Below, one piece after another: positions 1-9,597 of a stretch of 64,000 nt of DNA. The stretch is from assembly GCA_002923375.1 (NCBI GenBank), contig BEIJ01000004.1, positions 82,475-146,474 of the forward strand. Direction: 5' to 3'. Positions within the stretch are counted from its first letter, which is position 1, and each line of letters begins with the position of its first letter. Below the pieces are notes generated by a model. That model was not told the DNA's origin, made no database searches, and saw only the letters and a list, made by a program, of their open reading frames with translations. Origin of the DNA: a bacterium HR33 (GTDB taxonomy: Bacteria; Gemmatimonadota; Gemmatimonadetes; Gemmatimonadales; GWC2-71-9). The translations under genes and the position numbers were made by a program.

Positions 1-1959
1 TTCTGGCAGGCCATCCGCCCCGCGGCCCATCGCCAGCAACGCCCGTAACTCTCCCAGGCGGGCCTCCAGGCGGTCAGGTTCCATATTCTTGGCGGCCCGA
101 TATCGCTCCAGCGCCTCGCCGTGAAGACCGCGGCGCAGAAACACCTCCCCTGCCAAGAGATTGCCTTCCACCGGATCGGCACCCCGAGCCAAAGACCGGG
201 TAACCTCGGCCGCCGCAAGTTCCAGCAGCCCTTTGCTCAGATAGTCCCGAGCCAGCGCCAATACATCTCCCCGCGGCGCGGCGGTGCGCTTCCGGGGCGA
301 TACCTCCAGTTCGCGGAACAGTCGGTCTATTAGACTCTGGTCGATCTTAGCCGCCAGCGGCGAGCCTTCGGTTCTAAGGTCCCCCGATATCTCCGGAGCC
401 ACCCAGGTCGCTCCGGATTCGTATTGCAGGTCGATTGCCAAGCGGAAACCCCGAGCAACATAGTACGGCTCCAACTCCTGAGCCCGGGTCACTTCCCGCA
501 GCGCTGAGTCATAATCGCCCAAAGCGGAAAGAGCGAAGCTCAAGTTGTAATGCGCCTCGGCCGAATCGGGATCGGCTTCTACCGCCCTAGCAAAAGCGTT
601 CTTAGCCTCCTCAACTCTCCCCAGCTCGTTGAGCACCACGCCGATCCCGTTCCACGCGCCGGCGGATCGCTCGTCCGATTCCAAGATCTTGCTGTAAACC
701 TGCAGGGCCAGTTGCGGCTTCCCTGACCGCGCCAACAGCAATCCCAGATTCAACCCGGCTACCTCGAGGCTCGAATCCCGGCCGAAGGCTTGGCGCAGCA
801 GCTCCACAGCTTCTTCGTAGTTCCCTCCCACGGCCAACGCTACTCCCAAGTTGTTGGCCGCCAGCCTGTAGGAAGGGTCCCGATCTAGAGCTTTGCGATA
901 GCACTCTCTGGCCTCGTCCAATCGCCCCATCTGGTGTAACACAACCCCTTTTTCATTCCACAGCTTGGGAGACGAGGAGTCTTCTTCCAGAAGCCGTTCA
1001 TAGATCTCCAGCGCTCGAGTGTATTCCCGCTTCAGAAGATGGATCTCCGCCATCCCCTGAAGCACGATACGCCTATCCTCTCCCGCGTCCAAAGCGAGCC
1101 GGTATTCGCGCATCGCTTCGTCGTAGTAGCCCCTCTGGCGGAAGGCCAGGCCCAGGGTGTAGTGGGCAAGTCCGTTTCCCTGGGACGGTCCGGCAACGTC
1201 GCTGAACTGCACAGCTTCTGTGGCTCCCGCCGCCACGTCCCGCTCCAGGGTGAGATTACTTTGGGCGCGGGCCAAAGCAGGGTTCAACTTGATCGCCAGC
1301 TTCGCCTCCCTAGCCGCCTCTTCGTGCCTCCCCAGCTCCCCGAGCACGAACGCCATGAGATAGTGTGCATCCGCGTTGTCAGGGTTGAGTTCCACCGCCC
1401 GCTCGAGTAATTGCAAGGCATCCCGATTTCTGCCCTGGTTGAAGTAAACCTCGGCCAAGTAGAAGTGCACCACGCTGCTCTCGGGATCGAGCTCCCGGGC
1501 CCTGAGCAGCCATTCCGCCGCTTCCTCCAGAGCGCCTCTGCGCTTCTCGGTCAACCCCAGCTGGATCAATGCGGCGACATCGCCCGGATCCTCGCCGATC
1601 AGCGCCTCGAATTCCTCGATCGCTTCCCGATATTGACCCAGCGCAGCATAGGTTTGGGCCAGGTTCCACCGCGCCTCGCGGTCGCCGGGGTTGAGGCGAA
1701 GCTGCTCTCTAAGCTGGGCCACTCGCCGGTCATAGTACCCGCTGCGCCGGTAAGCAACCTCCAAGTTCTCTCGGGCCACCGTCATCTTAGGATCGAGCTC
1801 CAGCGCCCGAAGAAACTCGGCGATCGCCTCATCGATGAGTCCCTTGCGGTAATACAGTACCCCAAGATTGTTATGCGCCCCGGGATCCGAAGGGTCGATG
1901 CGGCTCGCAAAGGATCGGAGGATAGCTCGGTCGCGTTCCGAAAGCACGGCAGCGGCCAT
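1..1959 (-). CDS. Tetratricopeptide repeat protein (C-terminus outside window)
   Basis: The frame opens at an ATG four bases after the cheC stop and stays open for 653 codons to the window edge, so the C-terminus is missing. The translation is a run of about 34-residue TPR units, with recurring N-L-G/A-x-x-Y and A-x-x-x-F/Y-x-x-A-L-x-L-D-P patterns. The first clear unit spans residues 28-65 (GAHNNLGVLYY, then FLRALELDPK). I see no signal peptide, so it is probably a cytoplasmic scaffold. TPR proteins mediate protein-protein contacts. Its place as last gene of a cheY-cheA-cheC-TPR transcription unit suggests a role in that signalling module, but this is inference from position. The substrate or partner is unknown. 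Confidence 0.85.
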   Translation of the reverse strand, partial: MAAAVLSERDRAILRSFASRIDPSDPGAHNNLGVLYYRKGLIDEAIAEFLRALELDPKMTVARENLEVAYRRSGYYDRRVAQLREQLRLNPGDREARWNLAQTYAALGQYREAIEEFEALIGEDPGDVAALIQLGLTEKRRGALEEAAEWLLRARELDPESSVVHFYLAEVYFNQGRNRDALQLLERAVELNPDNADAHYLMAFVLGELGRHEEAAREAKLAIKLNPALARAQSNLTLERDVAAGATEAVQFSDVAGPSQGNGLAHYTLGLAFRQRGYYDEAMREYRLALDAGEDRRIVLQGMAEIHLLKREYTRALEIYERLLEEDSSSPKLWNEKGVVLHQMGRLDEARECYRKALDRDPSYRLAANNLGVALAVGGNYEEAVELLRQAFGRDSSLEVAGLNLGLLLARSGKPQLALQVYSKILESDERSAGAWNGIGVVLNELGRVEEAKNAFARAVEADPDSAEAHYNLSFALSALGDYDSALREVTRAQELEPYYVARGFRLAIDLQYESGATWVAPEISGDLRTEGSPLAAKIDQSLIDRLFRELEVSPRKRTAAPRGDVLALARDYLSKGLLELAAAEVTRSLARGADPVEGNLLAGEVFLRRGLHGEALERYRAAKNMEPDRLEARLGELRALLAMGRGADGLPE

Positions 1960-1963
1960 AAGC

Positions 1964-2599
1964 TCAAATCACGCGAAGCGCTCTCAGTATGACACCCACC
2001 GAAACCCGATCGGGGAGCAGTAGGAGCAATGCGGGCAGGACTGGATCGCCGGCCCGTCCCATGTGAAACCGCGTTTCTATTCCGAGTCCCGGCCCTACGC
2101 CCGCAGGCAGCGTTCCGGCATCGCTTCTGAAGATCTCTTCAAGCACCGCAGCCAGCATCGCACTCCTAAAAGCGGGTACCGACGGCATCAGGACCGTTCC
2201 CATCAATTCCGAAAGAGCGTTCAAGTAGGCCCCAACCAATATGTTCGCGGCCTCTTCCAAGCTGGAGCGCTCCATATGGCCCAGCGTCGTGGTGCTGCCG
2301 GGCGATCGCCCCAAAAGGGCATCGCAAAACCGGCGGGCATCACCCTCATCGACCACCAGCCACGCCCCCAACGACAGATCCCCGGCCACCGAAAACTGCA
2401 CGGCAACCACACCGCGCATAGTGCCTCGCGAAGCCACCCGCACCGCTTCTTCCGAGGCCACGAAAATGCGAGGCACGGTTACCATGATCCGCTGCCCGGT
2501 AAGCTCGGAAAGGGCGGTGGCTGCGTGGCCGCCCCCTATGTTGGCCACTTCTCGCAAAGCGTCGAGTTCCGCCTCTCCCAGCGACCGCAAGTCAGTCAT
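1964..2599 (-). CDS. cheC: CheC-family CheY-P phosphatase
   Basis: This 211-residue protein matches the CheC/CheX/FliY family, which dephosphorylates CheY-P. Both pseudo-symmetric active sites of CheC are visible. The first is D-A-L-R-E-V-A-N-I-G-G-G near the N-terminus and the second is S-S-L-E-E-A-A-N in the middle, each followed by a downstream proline, fitting the D/S-x3-E-x2-N pattern. I chose the ATG at 2599 (MTDLRSLGEAEL) because GGAGCG lies just upstream and the ORF extended beyond it has no family similarity. It overlaps the 3' end of cheA by 8 nt, which suggests coupled translation. No CheD gene, the usual partner of CheC, is in view. Confidence 0.88.
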   Translation of the reverse strand: MTDLRSLGEAELDALREVANIGGGHAATALSELTGQRIMVTVPRIFVASEEAVRVASRGTMRGVVAVQFSVAGDLSLGAWLVVDEGDARRFCDALLGRSPGSTTTLGHMERSSLEEAANILVGAYLNALSELMGTVLMPSVPAFRSAMLAAVLEEIFRSDAGTLPAGVGPGLGIETRFHMGRAGDPVLPALLLLLPDRVSVGVILRALRVI

Positions 2600-4031
2600 G
2601 AAACGCTCCGGGAAGATCGAGTTCGAAGACTGTACCGCGACCCGGTTCGCTCCGGAGCCGAACCTCTCCCCCCAAATCTCCAATCCGGCTAGTCACCACG
2701 TCTACGCCGATCCCTCTACCGGATACGTAAGTGGGCGTTGCGGCGGTACTGAAGCCTGGGCGGGCGAGCAGTCGAAGCAGCTCAGCGTCAGTTAGCTCTC
2801 GCAGCGCGGGGTCTACCAGCCCCATGGTCCGCCCCTTCGCCAGCACATTGTCCCGGTCGATACCCCGCCCGTCGTCGCTGACCCGTATAAGCAACCGCGA
2901 CCCGGAACGCTGGGCTTCCAAAACCACCCTGCCGGCGGCTGGCTTACCGATCTTCAACCTCTCCTCCGGCGGCTCTATTCCGTGGTCCACGGCGTTTCTA
3001 ATAAGGTGGAGAATCGGATCTGCAAGCTGCTCCAGCAGCCCACGGTCCACTTCCAGTTCCCTCCCCTTCACCACAAACTCCACCTGCTTGCCGAGGCTTC
3101 GCGCAAGATGGCGTACCATGCGCGGGAATCGGTCGAACAACCTCCAAACCGCCGTTACCCTCAACGCCCTTACCTCGTCCTCCAGGCGTTCCAGTACGCC
3201 GGAAATGCTCCCCACCCGCTCCAACAGTTCGGAACTGACACCCTCACCCTTCATGGCGGCTATCTCCGTCAATCGGCCGCGCAACTCCGCCGCCAGCCGG
3301 GCCAGATTCTCTATGCGCTCGGCTTCCACTCTCACCTGGCGGGTTGCGCGCAGCTGCCGCGGTTCGGGCGGGGCAGTTGCAACATCCACCTCTATAGCTT
3401 CCACGTCTCCCGCCTTCCTCACAGCGGCTTCGATTGCAGCGGCACCGGCCCCAGAGATCAAACCGAAGGAAAATTCACCGTCGAAATCGTCGCCCGAGAA
3501 ACGAGAGGCAGGGGGATCGGTCCAGACGACCCTGCCTAGCTCTGCTGCCCGCCTCAAGACGACCAATGCCCGGGCCCCGGGCATTGGAGCGCCCGGGCTC
3601 AAGCGAACCCTCACCCTCCATCTATCACTGCGGACCTGGCTGGTGTTCGAGGCGCTGGTTCGAGCGGCATGTTTCACCGCTTCCACGGTATCGGTCACCC
3701 GCGCGTGGGGCGAGTCCCCTGGTGGGGCGGTTAGCGCGGTACGCACCGCATCAAACGCGCGGCTCAGCAGTTGAATCGTGTCCTGGTCCAGCATCTTTCC
3801 GCGTTCCTCCACCCTCTCCAGCAGATCCTCTAGCGCGTGGACCAAGGCGGCGGCTTGCTCGTAGCCCATAGCGGATGCCAGGGCCTTCAGGTTGTGCAGC
3901 GCCCGCAGTAGTTCGTGGCTCAACCGGGCGGCTGACGGATCGCGCTGCCACTGCTCCAGCGACCGTTCGACGACGGCCAGATACTCGGCGCTTTCAGCGA
4001 AAAACAGCTCCGTCTGCCGTGGCGGCTTCAT
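2592..4031 (-). CDS. cheA: CheA-type histidine kinase lacking the CheW-like (P5) domain
   Basis: This is a chemotaxis-type histidine autokinase of 479 residues. Domains in order: an Hpt/P1 domain at residues 1-105 with the phospho-acceptor in L-H-N-L-K (H46, K49); a P2-like CheY-binding domain at about 135-218; a P3 dimerisation helix pair at about 230-300; and a HATPase at 320-475 with N box LIRNAVDHG (N346), G1 DDGRG (386-390) and G2 GRGIGVD (438-444). The protein stops a few residues after the kinase core. Ordinary CheA continues for about 130 residues into the CheW-like P5 domain that docks on receptors, and this is absent. The catalytic residues all look intact. It lies 5 nt downstream of cheY. 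Confidence 0.9.
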   Translation of the reverse strand: MKPPRQTELFFAESAEYLAVVERSLEQWQRDPSAARLSHELLRALHNLKALASAMGYEQAAALVHALEDLLERVEERGKMLDQDTIQLLSRAFDAVRTALTAPPGDSPHARVTDTVEAVKHAARTSASNTSQVRSDRWRVRVRLSPGAPMPGARALVVLRRAAELGRVVWTDPPASRFSGDDFDGEFSFGLISGAGAAAIEAAVRKAGDVEAIEVDVATAPPEPRQLRATRQVRVEAERIENLARLAAELRGRLTEIAAMKGEGVSSELLERVGSISGVLERLEDEVRALRVTAVWRLFDRFPRMVRHLARSLGKQVEFVVKGRELEVDRGLLEQLADPILHLIRNAVDHGIEPPEERLKIGKPAAGRVVLEAQRSGSRLLIRVSDDGRGIDRDNVLAKGRTMGLVDPALRELTDAELLRLLARPGFSTAATPTYVSGRGIGVDVVTSRIGDLGGEVRLRSEPGRGTVFELDLPGAFHD

Positions 4032-4036
4032 CGCTC

Positions 4037-4399
4037 TCAGCCGAGCACCCGGTGCACGGCTTCCAAGACGCGGGACGGTTGGAACGGTTTGACGACGAAG
4101 TCTTTAGCCCCGGCTCGAATCGCCTCGATCACAAGGGCCTGCTGGCCGAGCGCGCTGCACATCAGGATCCTGGCGGAGGGATCGAAATCGACGATGCGCC
4201 GTACCGCTTCGATGCCATCGAGATCGGGCATGACGATGTCCATGGTCACGAGGTCGGGACGGAGCTGCTTGTAACGCTCGACGGCCTCGGTGCCGGTAGC
4301 GGCCTCGCCGACAACCTCGAAGCCGGCCTGCGTGAGGATGTCGCGCAGCATCCTGCGCATAAACATGGCGTCGTCGCACACCAAGACAGTGTGACTCAC
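4037..4399 (-). CDS. cheY: CheY-like single-domain response regulator
   Basis: This 120-residue stand-alone receiver domain has no output domain. The acidic pocket D9/D10, phospho-acceptor D54 (VTMDIVMPD), switch serine S82 (MCSALGQ) and K104 (FVVKPF) are all in place. It closely follows the CheY pattern of Bacillus and Thermotoga. It is the first gene of the cheY-cheA-cheC-TPR group, so it is probably phosphorylated by the adjacent CheA and dephosphorylated by the adjacent CheC. No flagellar motor gene is in the window, so its output could be motility or another process. A 15-base inverted repeat at 4450-4464 lies in the gap between it and rluD, but no U-tract follows. Confidence 0.93.
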   Translation of the reverse strand: MSHTVLVCDDAMFMRRMLRDILTQAGFEVVGEAATGTEAVERYKQLRPDLVTMDIVMPDLDGIEAVRRIVDFDPSARILMCSALGQQALVIEAIRAGAKDFVVKPFQPSRVLEAVHRVLG

Positions 4400-4476
4400 C
4401 TCATCCTCCGGGCTGAGGCTTGAGATCCTGCGAATCTCTGCGGGCAGGACGAGCAGGTTGCTCGCTCGCGCGCCGG

Positions 4477-5427
4477 CTACGCAAAAAAACCAAGATACGC
4501 CAGTGGGTCAGGCCTATCAACCAAATCTAGATCTCCTGCCGCTTCCGCAAGCCCGGCCCTGAGGTCCGCCGGCCACTCCGACTTCAACTCGCACTCCTCG
4601 CCGCTTATCGGATGGCGGAATCTCAGGATCGCAGCATGCAGTGCCAGCCGCGGGAACCGCTCCTCGACCTTCTGGGCCCTGGTCCTCTGCCTACCCGACA
4701 CCCGCCGCGCTCCCCCTCCGCCGTACACCGGATCGGCCACTACGGGATGTCCGACGTGCGCCAGATGTACTCTGACCTGATGGGTCCGCCCCGTTTCCAA
4801 TCTGACTCGCACCAGATCGCATACGTCGAACCTGGCCACTGGTTCCACCAAGCTTTTGGCCGGCTTTCCCTCCGCCAAAACGGCCATGCGCTTGCGATCC
4901 ACTTTGTGTCGCGCGATGGGTGCGTCGATTTCCAGAGGCTGGGGTATGTGTCCCCAGACGACGGCGGCATAGATCCGGTGTATCCGGCGCGCCGCCAGAG
5001 CGCGCGACAACGCCTGATGCGCCTCGTCGGTCTTGGCGACGATCAGCAGCCCGGACGTCTCCTTGTCGAGGCGATGAACGATCCCCGGCCGGCCGGGCGC
5101 TCCCGTGGAAAGTCGCGTCCCTCTAGCGGCCAGAGCGTTGACCAGGGTGTCGGACCAGTGCCCCGGTGCGGGGTGCACTACTAAACCCGCGGGCTTGTCG
5201 ATAACCATCATGAATTCGTCTTGGTAGCAGACGGCGAGCTCCAGGAAGTGGGGCTTGAGCTCCCTGGGCCGCTCCTCGAAGGCAAGATCTACGGTGACGA
5301 GGTCACCGCGGCTTAAGGTCTGTGAAGCTCTAGCCTTCCGGGAGTTTACCTGAACCCGGCCTTGTGCGATCAATCGGGCGGCTTGAGTGCGAGATAAAGA
5401 CAACTGGTCTGCCAAAAAGCGGTCCAA
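4477..5427 (-). CDS. rluD: RluD-family 23S rRNA pseudouridine synthase
   Basis: This pseudouridine synthase of the RluA/RluD family converts specific uridines of 23S rRNA in the cytoplasm. An N-terminal S4 RNA-binding domain (LSRTQAARLIAQGRVQVN) is followed by the catalytic domain with the H-R-L-D-K-E-T-S-G-L-L motif, where the aspartate is the nucleophile. The start is uncertain. The listed TTG at 5427 truncates the usual N-terminal strand. Upstream in the same frame, between a TGA near 5517 and 5427, the translation reads EFHVAVPVTERLDRFL, which is typical of the family, but that stretch has only weak start codons (CTG, ATT, ATA). True initiation is therefore probably 20-30 codons upstream at a non-canonical codon. 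It follows lspA, as ylyB does in Bacillus. Confidence 0.88.
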   Translation of the reverse strand: MDRFLADQLSLSRTQAARLIAQGRVQVNSRKARASQTLSRGDLVTVDLAFEERPRELKPHFLELAVCYQDEFMMVIDKPAGLVVHPAPGHWSDTLVNALAARGTRLSTGAPGRPGIVHRLDKETSGLLIVAKTDEAHQALSRALAARRIHRIYAAVVWGHIPQPLEIDAPIARHKVDRKRMAVLAEGKPAKSLVEPVARFDVCDLVRVRLETGRTHQVRVHLAHVGHPVVADPVYGGGGARRVSGRQRTRAQKVEERFPRLALHAAILRFRHPISGEECELKSEWPADLRAGLAEAAGDLDLVDRPDPLAYLGFFA

Positions 5428-5503
5428 GCGCTCGGTAACGGGTACCGCGACATGGAACTCGATGCGCTGCTGAGATATTTCTATCTCCGCTTCCTCTCCC
5501 GAG

Positions 5504-6025
5504 TCAGGAATATTCCGCAGCTTTCACGCGCCCGGCGGCAGCCTGCGCCTCACGCCGCCCCTCCTGCCAGAGTATCAGAGCCAGCAGGACCGCTCCGCAG
5601 GATACCGCCATGTCGGCCACGTTGAAGGTGGGCCAGTGGAAGGGGCCGATCCACACGTCTATAAAGTCCACCACGCCGCGCGGGCTGCGGATCCTATCGA
5701 TCAGGTTCCCAACCGCACCCCCGCAGATCAGAGCCAGCGAGATCAAGCGAACCCGCTGGGAAGGCGCGGTCTGCCTCACCATGGAACCGAGGATTACCAA
5801 AGCCAGTAAAGCCAGAGCCATGAACACCCAGCGGGAATGTTCCCCCACGTGTATCCCGAACGCCGCCCCCCGGTTATAGACCAAATGAAAACTGAGCCAA
5901 TCGCCGACCAGGGGTACCGATCGGTGGGACAAAGTCCTGACGGCTATGAGCTTGGTGATGAAATCGATGACCACCACGCTCGCGGCCACACCCCAAAAGA
6001 GCCGGCTCCTAGCGCCGTTTGCCAT
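5504..6025 (-). CDS. lspA: Lipoprotein signal peptidase (signal peptidase II)
   Basis: This inner-membrane aspartyl protease cleaves the signal peptide of prolipoproteins just before the lipidated cysteine. At 173 residues with four predicted membrane helices it has normal size. The catalytic aspartates sit in the family motifs GNLIDRI and FNVADMAV, and YNRGAAFG is also conserved. The start ATG lies inside the last codons of the DksA-like gene (17-nt overlap), suggesting coupling. Several lipoproteins elsewhere in the window (SusD-like, DUF4382-like and others) would be its substrates. Confidence 0.95.
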   Translation of the reverse strand: MANGARSRLFWGVAASVVVIDFITKLIAVRTLSHRSVPLVGDWLSFHLVYNRGAAFGIHVGEHSRWVFMALALLALVILGSMVRQTAPSQRVRLISLALICGGAVGNLIDRIRSPRGVVDFIDVWIGPFHWPTFNVADMAVSCGAVLLALILWQEGRREAQAAAGRVKAAEYS

Positions 6026-6392
6026 CTTCCTCCTTCGCTTTGCAGTTGATGCACAAGCGAGCGTGAGGCAGAGCGTCCAGGCGCTCGAAGCTTATTTCCT
6101 CGCCGCACTCTTGGCACTTGCCGAACTTCTCAGGCGTCAAGTACAACCGCCTCAATGCCTCGTTGACATGCCACAGGTAACGCCCTTCTTGAGACGCGAA
6201 CAAGAATTGCTTCTCGCGTTCCATGGCGTCGGTACCCTGATCCGCCATGTGGAACGAATACGAGGAAAGATCTCCGTCGGCGTTCTGCAGAGTGGAACTG
6301 AACGACTCTCCGTAGTAACCCAACTCCTTCAGTACGCGCGCGCGCTCCTCGAGCAAGCGCTTTTCCAGGTGAGCCAGTTGCTTCTTGTTCAT
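6009..6392 (-). CDS. DksA/TraR-family zinc-finger protein
   Basis: This 127-residue protein has an N-terminal helical coiled coil (about 1-85) and a C-terminal C4 zinc finger with cysteines 93, 96, 114 and 117 (CQEC, CINC). That is the architecture of DksA/TraR proteins, which insert into the RNA polymerase secondary channel. It is shorter than E. coli DksA (151 residues), and I cannot see a clear DksA-type tip, so direct ppGpp-linked regulation is only inferred. Its position between ileS and lspA is the same as that of ylyA in Bacillus, which is also a DksA/TraR-like protein. The start ATG is 25 nt after the ileS stop. Confidence 0.85.
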   Translation of the reverse strand: MNKKQLAHLEKRLLEERARVLKELGYYGESFSSTLQNADGDLSSYSFHMADQGTDAMEREKQFLFASQEGRYLWHVNEALRRLYLTPEKFGKCQECGEEISFERLDALPHARLCINCKAKEEDGKRR

Positions 6393-6417
6393 ATAGCCAC
6401 CTCGTTCGTGACTGCCG

Positions 6418-9400
6418 TCATTTTTGGGAAGCGCCGTGGCGCTTGAGCGAAATCAGGGCCTCCAGTCCGTCCACATCCACCTCCTGCACCAGATCCGCCT
6501 GGTTCAGCACCTCCCCGACCCGGATCCCGCGCGCCAGCGTCTCCCGGGCGATGAAACTCCCGTGCGCTCTGACTGCTTTTAGGATCTCCTGCGATCCCGC
6601 AAGCCCGAGCTCAATCCGAGTAGTATAATCGTATCCTGCCTCTTTGCGTAGCCGCTGGATCCGGTGTACCAGCTCCCGAGCGATGCCCTCCAGCCGCAGC
6701 TCTTCGTCAAGCCTCGGATCGAGGGCGACCACATGGCCGTTCTGCCGCTCTACCAGCCAATCGGAGACCACCTCCCGTTCCACCCGGACGTCCTCCGGAC
6801 GGTAGGTGAATTCCTCGCCCCCGTCGGTGCGCAGCGTCACCGACGCCCCTTGCTCCAGAGACAGCAGCTGCTCCCGACTCAACCGGCTCACCGCACTCGC
6901 CACCACTGGCGTCCGCTTCCCGTAAACCTTCCCCAGGGAGGCGAAATTCGGCCGCCCCTTGAGCCTTACCAACTCGTCTTCCGATCCGATCAGCTCAATG
7001 GTCTTAACGTTTACTTCCTGCGCCAAAACCGGCAGCAGATCGTTCAGCAGGGCCCTCCCGACGTTCCCCGGTACGGCAATCCGCATGCATCCCAGGGGCT
7101 GCCGCACACGCAGGCCCTTCCTCTCCCTGGCCGCGCGAGCCAGAGAGGCCAGCGTTCTCACCGCCTCCATGGCCGAGTCAAGCTCGGGATCCCAGCGTCC
7201 CTGGTCCTCCGGGAAGCGGGCCAGGTGAACCGACTCTCCCACCAGGCGCCGGTGGATCGCGTCGGCCGTAAAGGGAGCTGCCGGGGCCATCAGGCGGCAC
7301 AGCGTCACTAGCGCTTCGAACAGAGTGGCCACGGCCGCGGCGTCGGCGACGCTGTCCGGAGCCCAGAAGCGGGCTCGGTTCACCCTGACATACCAATTCG
7401 AAAGATCGTTGTCGGCGAACTCCATGATCGCCCGGGTACCGGCCGTTACGTCGTAGCCGGACCAGGCTTCCCCGACGGAGGCCACCAGCCTATCGAGCTT
7501 GCCCAAAAGCCACCGGTCCACCGGAGGGCGTTCGTCAAGAGGCGGGGCATCCTCCGGATGCCAATCGCCCGCGTACAGGGCGAAGAAGTTATAGGTGTTC
7601 TTCAGCCGGTTTAGAAAGCCGCCCGCGAAGTCGGCGATCGCCTCGGGATCGAAGCGTTTAGGCAGCCAGACTTGACTCGAAGCCAGCAGATAGACGCGCA
7701 CCGCATCAGCCCCATAGCGCCGTACCACTTCTCCCGGATCGACCACATTGCCCAGGTGCTTCGACATCTTGCGCCCGTGGGCGTCCAGCAGGAGCCCGTT
7801 AACAATCACGTTTCTGTAGGCCGGACGGTCGTATACACCGACCGCAATCGCCAGAAGGGAATAGAACCAACCCCGAGTTTGATCCAGACCTTCGCAGATA
7901 AAGTCCGCCGGAAAGTGCCGCTCGAATTCCTGCGCGTGCTCGAAAGGATAGTGCCACTGGGCCCCTGGCATCGCCCCGGAATCGAACCACGCGTCGATCA
8001 CCTCGGGGACGCGCCTCATCGACTCGCCGCAGTCGGGGCACCGGAACGTGTACTGGTCGATGAAAGGCTTGTGCGGATCGAAATCGTCCGGCAGCGGGCG
8101 CCCCAAGAGTCCCTCCAGCTCGGCGTAGGACCCTACGACCAAACAGTGTTGCTCCTGCGCGGTACAGCGCCACACGGGGAGCGGCGTACCCCAGTAACGG
8201 TCGCGGGAAAGCGCCCAGTCCACGTTGTTCGCCAGCCACTCCCCGAACCTCCCGCTTCCCACTTCCGGCGGGTACCAGTTCACCGACGCGTTGATCTCCA
8301 ACATCCGCTCCTTGAACGCCGTAGTGCGCACAAACCACGATTTCCGGGCGTAGTAGATCAGAGGCGAACCGCACCGCCAGCAGAAGGGATAGCTGTGCTC
8401 GTACCCTTCGGGTTGATAGCGCCCGAACAATTTCCCCTCGCGCTCCAGGCGTTCCGCGATCAGCGGATTGGCTTCGAAAACCACCTTCCCGTTGATCTCG
8501 TCCCACTTGGTACCGGAAAAGCGCCCAGCCTCGTCCACCACGTTGAAGAAGGCCAGCCCTTCCCGCTGCACGGTGGCGTAGTCGTCCGCCCCGAACGCCG
8601 GAGCTAGATGCACCAACCCCGTCCCCTCCTCGCTGGTTACGAAGTCGCCCGCCACCACGCGAAAAGCGTCCCCTTGCACCTCGACCGCATCCAGCAGCTG
8701 GCGGTACCTGCGACCCACCAGCTCCCTCCCTTTGAAGGCGGAGAGCCGGGGGAAGGCAGCCAGCGGCTTACCGTGCGTGGCCCCCGGGATCACCCGGTGC
8801 TCGGCGATGGAGCGCTCCACGATCACCCTTTTGCCGTCCACGTCCAGCTCCACATAGTCGAACTCCGGGTTTACCGCCACCGCAACGTTGGACGGCAAGG
8901 TCCAAGGGGTAGTGGTCCAAACCAGCAGATAGCGGCGGGGCTCGCCCGGACTCCTCTCCAATTCGAACAGCACGTAGATGGAAGGACTTCTATGTTGCTC
9001 GTAACCCAACGCCAACTCGTGACTGGAGAGCGCAGTCTCGCACCTCCAGCAATAAGGGAGCACCTTGTGGCCTTCGTACAGATAGCCCTTCTCGTGGAGC
9101 CGCTGGAGAAGCCACCAGACGCTCTCGATGTACTCCTTCGAGTAGGTGATATAAGGGCGCTCGTAGTCCAACCAATATCCGATCCTATTGGAAAGGACCT
9201 CCCACTCGCTCTTGTACCGGAACACGCTCTCCCGGCAGCGGCGGTTGAATTCGGCCACCCCCAGCTTTTCTATTTCGGCCTTAGTCTTGATCTTCAGTTC
9301 TTTTTCGACCTCGATCTCGACGGGGAGTCCGTGCGTGTCCCACCCCGCGATCCGGGTCACCGACCTGCCTTGCATCGTGCGGTACCGGCATACCAAGTCC

Positions 9401-9597
9401 TTGATGGTGCGGGCAAACACGTGATGAATTCCCGGCCTCCCGTTGGCGGTAGGAGGACCTTCGTAGAACACGAACGGCTCGCCCTCGCGGGTGAGCTCGA
9501 GAGTGCGCTTGAAAAGATTCTCGCTCCGCCAGCGCTCGAGAACCTCCAGCTCGAGGGCATCCTGGGTCTCGTACTCCAAAGGTTCGAACCGTTTCAC
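6418..9597 (-). CDS. ileS: Isoleucyl-tRNA synthetase, type 2, with swapped GIHH signature
   Basis: This class I synthetase of 1059 residues charges tRNA-Ile. It contains the Rossmann catalytic core, a CP1 editing domain (about 200-390, with [11 protein letters not shown] and [12 protein letters not shown]), cysteine pairs (CWRC, CPDC), the KMSKS-type loop KMSKHLGN (610-617) and a helical anticodon-binding C-terminal part. The first signature motif reads GRPGIHHV (GIHH at 56-59) where most class I enzymes have H-x-G-H. The KMSKH loop and overall length place it with IleRS2, the eukaryote-like, mupirocin-tolerant type. Its start overlaps the stop of the upstream nucleoside phosphorylase gene by 4 nt. 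Confidence 0.95.
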   Translation of the reverse strand: MKRFEPLEYETQDALELEVLERWRSENLFKRTLELTREGEPFVFYEGPPTANGRPGIHHVFARTIKDLVCRYRTMQGRSVTRIAGWDTHGLPVEIEVEKELKIKTKAEIEKLGVAEFNRRCRESVFRYKSEWEVLSNRIGYWLDYERPYITYSKEYIESVWWLLQRLHEKGYLYEGHKVLPYCWRCETALSSHELALGYEQHRSPSIYVLFELERSPGEPRRYLLVWTTTPWTLPSNVAVAVNPEFDYVELDVDGKRVIVERSIAEHRVIPGATHGKPLAAFPRLSAFKGRELVGRRYRQLLDAVEVQGDAFRVVAGDFVTSEEGTGLVHLAPAFGADDYATVQREGLAFFNVVDEAGRFSGTKWDEINGKVVFEANPLIAERLEREGKLFGRYQPEGYEHSYPFCWRCGSPLIYYARKSWFVRTTAFKERMLEINASVNWYPPEVGSGRFGEWLANNVDWALSRDRYWGTPLPVWRCTAQEQHCLVVGSYAELEGLLGRPLPDDFDPHKPFIDQYTFRCPDCGESMRRVPEVIDAWFDSGAMPGAQWHYPFEHAQEFERHFPADFICEGLDQTRGWFYSLLAIAVGVYDRPAYRNVIVNGLLLDAHGRKMSKHLGNVVDPGEVVRRYGADAVRVYLLASSQVWLPKRFDPEAIADFAGGFLNRLKNTYNFFALYAGDWHPEDAPPLDERPPVDRWLLGKLDRLVASVGEAWSGYDVTAGTRAIMEFADNDLSNWYVRVNRARFWAPDSVADAAAVATLFEALVTLCRLMAPAAPFTADAIHRRLVGESVHLARFPEDQGRWDPELDSAMEAVRTLASLARAARERKGLRVRQPLGCMRIAVPGNVGRALLNDLLPVLAQEVNVKTIELIGSEDELVRLKGRPNFASLGKVYGKRTPVVASAVSRLSREQLLSLEQGASVTLRTDGGEEFTYRPEDVRVEREVVSDWLVERQNGHVVALDPRLDEELRLEGIARELVHRIQRLRKEAGYDYTTRIELGLAGSQEILKAVRAHGSFIARETLARGIRVGEVLNQADLVQEVDVDGLEALISLKRHGASQK

